Shown: positions 58,498 through 64,000 of the stretch, piece after piece
Position numbering within the stretch: the stretch's first letter is position 1
Layout: every line of letters starts with the position of its first letter
Assembly (NCBI RefSeq): GCF_900105475.1
Contig: NZ_LT629777.1
Location: forward strand, 4,898,001 to 4,962,000
Reading direction: 5' to 3'
Source of the DNA: Pseudomonas asplenii
GTDB lineage: Bacteria; Pseudomonadota; Gammaproteobacteria; Pseudomonadales; Pseudomonadaceae
DNA: 64,000 nucleotides
Translations under genes and position numbers: made by a program
Notes under the pieces: generated by a model
Seen by the model: only the letters and a program-made list of their open reading frames with translations
Database searches by the model: none
What the model was told of the DNA's origin: nothing

Positions 58498-58625
58498 CCT
58501 CCATCTGGAGGGCTGCCTTCGACGGCTCGCCAGCAACTTGGCGCCCACCAGTGCGGTGAAATTGGGAACCGTGGCCTGCGCGAGCGGTCCAGTAACAGTA
58601 TCCCCAGCCAAAAGAGCCTCTGGAA

Positions 58626-60128
58626 TTGACGACACCCTCTGACTCCATCACCGCCAAGGCGGCCACCGGTATCGACGGCCTGGACGACATTCTTTCCGGC
58701 GGTCTGTCCCGTGGTCATGTGTTCCTGCTCGAAGGCGAACCCGGTACCGGCAAGACCACCGTCGCCCTGCAATTTCTCATGGCGGGCGCCGAAGCCGGCG
58801 AGCGCTCGCTGTACATCACCCTCTCGGAAACCGAGCAGGAACTGCGCCAGGGTGCCCGATCCCACGGCTGGGAACTGGATCACAACATTGCCATCTTCGA
58901 GCTGACGCCCCCGGAAAACCTGCTCGATGCCGATCACCAGCAAAGTCTGCTGCACTCCTCGGACCTGGAACTGGGCGAGGCCACCCGGCAGATCTTCGAA
59001 GCGGTGGAACGGATCAAGCCGACCCGCGTGGTGCTCGACAGTCTTTCCGAGATTCGGTTGCTGGCACAAAGCTCGCTGCGCTACCGCCGGCAGATCCTGG
59101 CGATCAAGCATTACTTCGTCCGTTATGAGGCCACGGTCCTGCTGCTCGATGACCTGACCAACGAATCCCTCGACAAGACCGTGCACAGTGTCGCCCACGG
59201 CGTCATCCGGCTTGAGGAACTGGCGCCGAACTACGGCGCCGAACGGCGTCGGGTTCGGGTGGTGAAATACCGGGGCCAGAAGTACCGGGGCGGTTACCAT
59301 GATTTCACCATCGGCAACGACGGCATCCATGTGTTCCCGCGCCTGGTGGCGGCCGAACACCGTGGCGAATATCTGCGCCAGCAACTGAGCAGCGGCATCG
59401 GCGAGATGGACGCCCTGCTCGGCGGCGGCATCGAAACCGGCTCCAGCACCCTGATCCTCGGTCCGGCCGGTACCGGCAAGACACTCATCGCGATGATCTT
59501 CGCCGCCGCGGCAGTGGCTCGTGGTGAAAAGGCCGCGCTGTTCATCTTTGACGAAGAACTGGGCCTGCTACACGAGCGCATGAAACACCTCGGCATCGAT
59601 CTGGCGGCCCTGCAAGCCACCGGCAACCTGTGGATGGAGCAGGTCGACGCCGCCGAACTGTCGCCTGGCGAGTTCTCCCATCGGGTCCGGCGTTGCGTGG
59701 ATGAAGGCAATATAAAGACCGTGGTGATCGACAGCATCAACGGTTACCAGACCGCCATGCCGGAAGAGAACGCACTGATCCTGCACATTCACGAACTGTT
59801 GCTGTATCTCAATCGCCGCGGCGCCGCGACCTTCATGACCGTCGCCCAGCATGGCCTGGTCGGCGACATGCAGGCCCCCGTAGAGATCACCTACCTGGCC
59901 GATACGGTGATCCTGCTGCGTTACTTCGAGGCCCTGGGCAAGGTCCGCCGGGCGATTTCGATCATCAAGAAACGCACCGGCCCCCATGAGTCGACCATTC
60001 GTGAATACCGCATCGGCGAAACAGGCATGACCATCGGTAAACCGCTGGACGCCTTCCAGGGCGGGTTGCGTGGCGTACCGACCTACCTCGGCGAGGCCCT
60101 GCCACTGCTCAAGGATGAGGGTTTGTGA
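58626..60128 (+). CDS. KaiC-like double RecA ATPase (Rad55 family)
   Basis: This 500-residue protein has two KaiC-type RecA lobes. The Walker A motifs are GEPGTGKTTVAL (near residue 40) and GPAGTGKTLIAM (near 280). The start is a TTG at 58626. There is no kaiA or kaiB, so clock function is unlikely; in Pseudomonas such genes sit beside hybrid kinases. The GTG of the next gene overlaps its stop, so the two are cotranscribed. KaiC-type autophosphorylation is inference. Confidence 0.83.
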   Translation: MTTPSDSITAKAATGIDGLDDILSGGLSRGHVFLLEGEPGTGKTTVALQFLMAGAEAGERSLYITLSETEQELRQGARSHGWELDHNIAIFELTPPENLLDADHQQSLLHSSDLELGEATRQIFEAVERIKPTRVVLDSLSEIRLLAQSSLRYRRQILAIKHYFVRYEATVLLLDDLTNESLDKTVHSVAHGVIRLEELAPNYGAERRRVRVVKYRGQKYRGGYHDFTIGNDGIHVFPRLVAAEHRGEYLRQQLSSGIGEMDALLGGGIETGSSTLILGPAGTGKTLIAMIFAAAAVARGEKAALFIFDEELGLLHERMKHLGIDLAALQATGNLWMEQVDAAELSPGEFSHRVRRCVDEGNIKTVVIDSINGYQTAMPEENALILHIHELLLYLNRRGAATFMTVAQHGLVGDMQAPVEITYLADTVILLRYFEALGKVRRAISIIKKRTGPHESTIREYRIGETGMTIGKPLDAFQGGLRGVPTYLGEALPLLKDEGL

Positions 60129-61798
60129 ACCATTCGCATGAGGTTTCCGAACGGGCGATCATCCTGGCGCCCTGGGGCCGTGACAGCCAGATCGCCCGGA
60201 GGATCCTCGAGGAAGCCGGTTTCTGCGGGGTGGTGACGGAAAATCTGTCTTCGTTGTGCCTTGAACTGGAGCGCGGCGCCGGTCTGGCGATCATCAGTGC
60301 CGAAGCGCTGCAAGCCATCGATCTCGACCCACTGCTGCAGTATCTGCAGCAGCAACCGTCCTGGTCAGACCTGCCTATCGTGCTGCTGACCCACCACGGA
60401 CGCCCGGAACGGCCCACAACCTTTCGGGTCGGCAGCCAGCTGGGCAATGTCACCTTTCTCGAACGGCCCTTCCACCCGGCCACCCTGATCAGCCTGGTGA
60501 CCTCGGCCATTCGCGGTCGAAGGCGACAATACGAAGCCCGTGATCGCCTGGTCGACCTGAGCCAGAGCGAACAACGGCTCAAGGAAACCCTGGAGACCCT
60601 TGAGCAACAGGTAGAAGAGCGCACCATGCAGTTGCGGCACAACGAAGAAGCCCTGCGCCAATCGCAGAAAATGGAAGCGGTGGGGCAACTGACCGGTGGC
60701 ATCGCTCACGACTTCAACAACATGCTGACCGGGATCATCGGCAGCCTCGAACTGCTCAAGCGCCGGCTGGCCCGTGGACGTCTGGAAGACCTGGAAAACC
60801 TCATCGACCTCGGCGTCACCTCGGCCAACCGTGCCGCCGGCCTGACCCATCGGCTGCTGGCATTTTCTCGCCGGCAGTCGCTGGACTCCAAGCCGGTGAA
60901 CATGAACGAGCTGGTCAAGTCCATGGGCGAACTGCTGCATCGCAGCCTGAATGAAAGCATCGAACTGCGCATGGACCTGGCCCCGGCACTGTGGACCGCC
61001 GAAGCCGATCCCAATCAACTGGAAAGCGCCCTGCTCAACCTCGTGCTCAATGCCCGCGACGCCATGCCGGAGGGCGGTCAGTTGCTGGTCAGTACGTCGA
61101 ATCAGGTGCTGGACCTGGCCTTCACGCAATCCCAGGGGCGCCTGGAGCCGGGCGACTATGTGCTGCTGCAGGTCCGCGACACTGGCTGCGGCATGCCGGA
61201 GAATATTATCAGCCGGGTCTTCGATCCGTTCTTCACCACCAAGCCGATCGGCCAGGGCACTGGCCTGGGGCTGTCGATGATCTATGGTTTCAGCAAGCAG
61301 TCCCACGGGCATGTCTGTATCGACAGCACGGTCGGCCAAGGCACCTCGGTCAACCTGTATCTGCCGCGCTACAGCGGTGAGCCGATACTCCAGGACGACT
61401 CATTGCAACTGTTGCCGTCTTCCCAGGCCGCCGAAGGCGAAACCGTGCTGATCGTCGAGGACGACCCGGCAGTACGGGCGCTGGTGCGCGATGTCTTGAG
61501 CGAGCTGGGCTATCAGTTCGTCGAGGCCGAGGACGGCAATGCCGCCGTGCCGGTACTCGAATCCAGCCAACGCATCGATCTGCTGATCAGCGATGTCGGC
61601 CTGCCTGGGATGAACGGCCGGCAACTGGCGGAAATCGGCCGTCAACTAAGGCCAGGGCTCAAGGTGCTGTTCATCACCGGCTATGCCGAACACGCGGCGG
61701 TGCGTGGCGGCTTTCTCGACACGGGCATGCAGATGATCACCAAACCCTTCAACCTGGACCTGCTCACGGCCAGGGTCCGGGAAATGATCAACGCTTGA
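60125..61798 (+). CDS. Hybrid histidine kinase with degenerate N-terminal receiver
   Basis: This 557-residue protein has an N-terminal receiver-like domain (residues 8-125) in which the phospho-Asp is not conserved (LAIISAEAL replaces the usual D). A coiled coil, HisKA ([18 protein letters not shown]), HATPase ([18 protein letters not shown] and [12 protein letters not shown]) and a true C-terminal REC (phospho-Asp in [13 protein letters not shown]) follow. The GTG at 60125 overlaps the kaiC-like stop. The pseudo-receiver may dock the KaiC-like ATPase; that is inference. Confidence 0.87.
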   Translation: MNHSHEVSERAIILAPWGRDSQIARRILEEAGFCGVVTENLSSLCLELERGAGLAIISAEALQAIDLDPLLQYLQQQPSWSDLPIVLLTHHGRPERPTTFRVGSQLGNVTFLERPFHPATLISLVTSAIRGRRRQYEARDRLVDLSQSEQRLKETLETLEQQVEERTMQLRHNEEALRQSQKMEAVGQLTGGIAHDFNNMLTGIIGSLELLKRRLARGRLEDLENLIDLGVTSANRAAGLTHRLLAFSRRQSLDSKPVNMNELVKSMGELLHRSLNESIELRMDLAPALWTAEADPNQLESALLNLVLNARDAMPEGGQLLVSTSNQVLDLAFTQSQGRLEPGDYVLLQVRDTGCGMPENIISRVFDPFFTTKPIGQGTGLGLSMIYGFSKQSHGHVCIDSTVGQGTSVNLYLPRYSGEPILQDDSLQLLPSSQAAEGETVLIVEDDPAVRALVRDVLSELGYQFVEAEDGNAAVPVLESSQRIDLLISDVGLPGMNGRQLAEIGRQLRPGLKVLFITGYAEHAAVRGGFLDTGMQMITKPFNLDLLTARVREMINA

Positions 61799-61799
61799 G

Positions 61800-62177
61800 T
61801 CAGGCCAGCAGGCGCTGGATCTGCTCCTGCAAGGTATCGAGGTCGAAGGGCTTAGCCAGGATCGGCGCCTTGCGGGTGATCGGGCTGTCCGTTTCGAGAA
61901 TTTCCGCCGGATAACCGCTGATGAAGATCACCTTCAGATCCGGACGCAACTTGACCGCCGGTTCGGCGATATCGACCCCGGAAATCCCGCCGGGCAAGCG
62001 GAAGTCGGTGACCATCAGGTCCAGGTTGGGCTTGGTCGCCAGGATCTCGAAGGCCTGCTCGCCGTTTTCGGCCTGCAGCACTCGATAGCCCACACTGGAC
62101 AAATACGCCGACAGCACCATCAGGATCGACGGATCATCTTCGACGATCAGCACGACGTCTTGTGCATCTTCACTCAT
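61800..62177 (-). CDS. Single-domain response regulator
   Basis: This 125-residue receiver has VEDDPSILMVLSAYL, phospho-Asp in LMVTDFRLPGGISG and Lys in ILAKPFDLDTL. It lies one base from the end of the convergent hybrid-kinase gene. A 43-base gap separates it from the kinase gene upstream on the same strand, so they are probably coexpressed. Confidence 0.88.
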   Translation of the reverse strand: MSEDAQDVVLIVEDDPSILMVLSAYLSSVGYRVLQAENGEQAFEILATKPNLDLMVTDFRLPGGISGVDIAEPAVKLRPDLKVIFISGYPAEILETDSPITRKAPILAKPFDLDTLQEQIQRLLA

Positions 62178-62220
62178 GGAAAACCTTCATTCTCAAAATT
62201 CTGCCCATACGACCACCAGC

Positions 62221-63435
62221 TCAGCCGGAGGTTGCGTCGGTGTGCCGGGTTTCCTGCAATGGCAGGCGAACAGAGAAGGTCGAACCCTCACCCAGCTTGC
62301 TGCTGACCGTGATGGTACCGCCATGGGCGGTTACGATCTGCTCGGAAATGAACAGGCCCAAGCCCAGTCCGGCGCTTGAATGCCCAGCCGCAACGCGCTC
62401 GAACTGCAGGAAAATCCGTTTCTGGTTGTCCTCGCTGATGCCGATGCCGCGATCACGGACCTCGATACACGCCTGATCGCCGTCGCGGTACACGCGGACA
62501 TCGATCGGGCTTTTGGCACCGTAGCGTACGGCGTTGGTCAGCAGGTTGGAAATCACCTGCTCGATCCGGAACTCATCCCAATGGCCCTCCAGTGGCCCGC
62601 TCGACTCGTAGCTGAGCGTCGACTCGGCGGCCTGGATCTGGGGCGCGAAACCTTCCAGCAATTTGCTCACCAACTGCGACAGATCAAAACGGCTCGGTCG
62701 GATCGACAGCTTGCCGGTACGGATACGCGACACGTCAAGCATGTCTTCGATCAGCCGGATCAGGCTCTTGATCTGCCGTTCGTCACGCTCGACCATGGCA
62801 TTCATCTTGTCGAGGCTGAACGCCGCCGCGTTGTTACGGGCCAGGTGCATCTTGCGCAGTTGGGTCTCGAGAATCAGCCCATTGAGCGGTGTGCGTACCT
62901 CGTGGGAAACGATCGACATGAAATCGTCGCGCATGCGCACCGCACGCTGCAACTCCTGCTGCGTGGCCTGCAACTCCTTGAGCAGCGCCTCCTGCTCGCG
63001 CCGGCTCTGCTCCAGGGCCTCGACCTGCTGTTTCATGGCCTTGCTCTGGCGATAGAGATCGACGAAGACATTGACCTTGCTCTTCACCGCGTGGGTATCG
63101 AGGGGTTTGTAGAGAAAGTCCACAGCCCCGCTTTCATAGCCCTTGAAGGCGTAGTTGAGTTCCCGTCCACCGGCGCTGACAAACACGATGGGAATATTCT
63201 TGGTCTTTTCGGTGCCACGCATCAGTTCAGCCAGCTCGAAACCGTTCATGCCCGGCATCTGCACGTCGAGAATCGCCATGGCGAACTCGTGCTGCAGCAG
63301 CAGCGACAGAGCCTCGTCGGCGCAAAGGGCCTTGTAGACAATGCGGTCTTCACGCTTGATCAGCGCTTCCAGCGCCAGCAAATTTTCCGGCAGATCGTCG
63401 ACGATCAGCAATTTGGCCTGGATTGTACTTAACAT
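62221..63435 (-). CDS. Receiver-histidine kinase (REC-HisKA-HATPase)
   Basis: This 404-residue cytosolic kinase has an N-terminal REC (phospho-Asp in AMAILDVQMPGMNGFEL), a coiled coil (residues about 130-165), HisKA (FMSIVSHEVRTPLNGLI) and HATPase (DRGIGISEDNQKRIF, GLGLGLFISEQI). The start overlaps the CheB-like gene's stop by seven bases. A receiver at the input end implies it is controlled by another kinase. Confidence 0.9.
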   Translation of the reverse strand: MLSTIQAKLLIVDDLPENLLALEALIKREDRIVYKALCADEALSLLLQHEFAMAILDVQMPGMNGFELAELMRGTEKTKNIPIVFVSAGGRELNYAFKGYESGAVDFLYKPLDTHAVKSKVNVFVDLYRQSKAMKQQVEALEQSRREQEALLKELQATQQELQRAVRMRDDFMSIVSHEVRTPLNGLILETQLRKMHLARNNAAAFSLDKMNAMVERDERQIKSLIRLIEDMLDVSRIRTGKLSIRPSRFDLSQLVSKLLEGFAPQIQAAESTLSYESSGPLEGHWDEFRIEQVISNLLTNAVRYGAKSPIDVRVYRDGDQACIEVRDRGIGISEDNQKRIFLQFERVAAGHSSAGLGLGLFISEQIVTAHGGTITVSSKLGEGSTFSVRLPLQETRHTDATSG

Positions 63436-64000
63436 GCGATTCGTTCCAGCTCGACAAGCAGGCGGCCAATGCCGCGAAGAGGGAGGATGTAGTCGGGTAC
63501 GTGTAAAGCGAGTGCTGCCTCGGGCATGGTGGCTATCCGCGCCTCGCGCGGGTCCTGCACCACGGTCAGGCCGCCCAGGGCCTTGACCTGGGCAAGGCCC
63601 TGGGCACCGTCCTGGTTGGCCCCGGTCAACAGGATCGCCAGCAGGCTCGAACCGTAGGCATCGGCGGCAGACTCGAACAGATAATCGATGGAAGGCCTCG
63701 AATGGTGCACCCGCGCCTCACAACTGAAAGAAAAACTGCGGTCCCGTTCCACCGACAGGTGATAGCCGGGCGCCGCGAAATAAAAGCTTCCGGGGCTGAT
63801 CGACTCCTTGTCGGCCGCCTCCTTGACCGGCATCGACAAACGATGGGAAAAAACCTCGGCCAAGCGGCTCTGACGCTCCTCGGGCAGATGCAGCACGGCA
63901 ATGACCGGCAGGCTGAAACCGTTCGGCAATTCACTGAATACCGTCAGCAACGCCTCGACGCCGCCTGCCGAAGCGCCCACGGCGATGGCTTCCAGACGTT
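63429..64000 (-). CDS. CheB-type protein-glutamate methylesterase, partial (runs off window)
   Basis: This esterase domain without a visible receiver has catalytic Ser in VGASAGGVEAL, His in VIAVLHLPEERQ and Asp in LLTGANQDGAQGL. Residues upstream of VGASAGG continue in frame to base 64000 (RLEAIA), so the start lies outside the window. It is the sole or first CheB of the adjacent kinase group and would act on a chemoreceptor or CheB-R-type signalling complex. Confidence 0.85.
   Translation of the reverse strand, partial: RLEAIAVGASAGGVEALLTVFSELPNGFSLPVIAVLHLPEERQSRLAEVFSHRLSMPVKEAADKESISPGSFYFAAPGYHLSVERDRSFSFSCEARVHHSRPSIDYLFESAADAYGSSLLAILLTGANQDGAQGLAQVKALGGLTVVQDPREARIATMPEAALALHVPDYILPLRGIGRLLVELERIAC

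Overview
The window reads as a Pseudomonas chromosome, most likely from the fluorescens/putida clade. Evidence is the MexEF-OprN pump, the che2-like chemosensory order, a membrane PQQ glucose dehydrogenase gene, the Anbu operon and the generally GC-rich codon use. No rRNA, tRNA or CRISPR array was seen.

Left part (1 to about 18.3 kb) is accessory DNA. An IS66-family element (264-2646) truncates a nucleotidyltransferase gene. Next is an AT-richer catabolic block: an HpaB-type flavin monooxygenase, a divergent FadR-type GntR regulator, and an ADH-like/cupin/SphA-type porin operon. The two minus-strand promoters of this block share a copy of the same palindrome (ATGCTAGCAT), which suggests one GntR regulon. 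Then come a gamma-glutamyl-ligase-type glutamine synthetase homologue, an unusual class III aminotransferase and an SDR, with a divergent LysR gene; these look like an amine-catabolism module. From 13.3 to 16.3 kb the DNA is a scrapyard: the 3' end of an MFS gene, an IS3-family element with a 3-bp target duplication, and the 5' end of a DUF2971 gene. A hipBA toxin-antitoxin pair follows.

Middle (18.5-37.4 kb) looks like core genome. It has the Anbu operon (ATP-grasp, alpha-E, transglutaminase, Anbu protease), a diguanylate cyclase, and a photolyase operon preceded by a TGTACA-N12-TGTACA site typical of light-responsive LitR-type control. The glucose dehydrogenase gene gcd is broken by one in-frame TAG codon. 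A DHA2 efflux gene, a SnoaL-like secreted protein and a tightly overlapped four-gene two-component operon follow, then a GST.

Right (37.5-64 kb): a complete chemosensory operon on the minus strand (receptor, cheY, STAS, cheA, mcp, cheW, cheR, cheD, cheB) with a BdlA-like PAS-PAS receptor just upstream. Next are mexEF-oprN with a clear terminator, two secreted proteins of unknown role, a bestrophin-like channel, a TPR protein, a KaiC-like ATPase with a hybrid kinase, and the end of a response-regulator/kinase/CheB-type methylesterase group that runs off the window.

The most unusual items are the amber-interrupted gcd, the candidate light operator, the shared GntR palindrome, and the catabolic block with its incomplete enzyme set.
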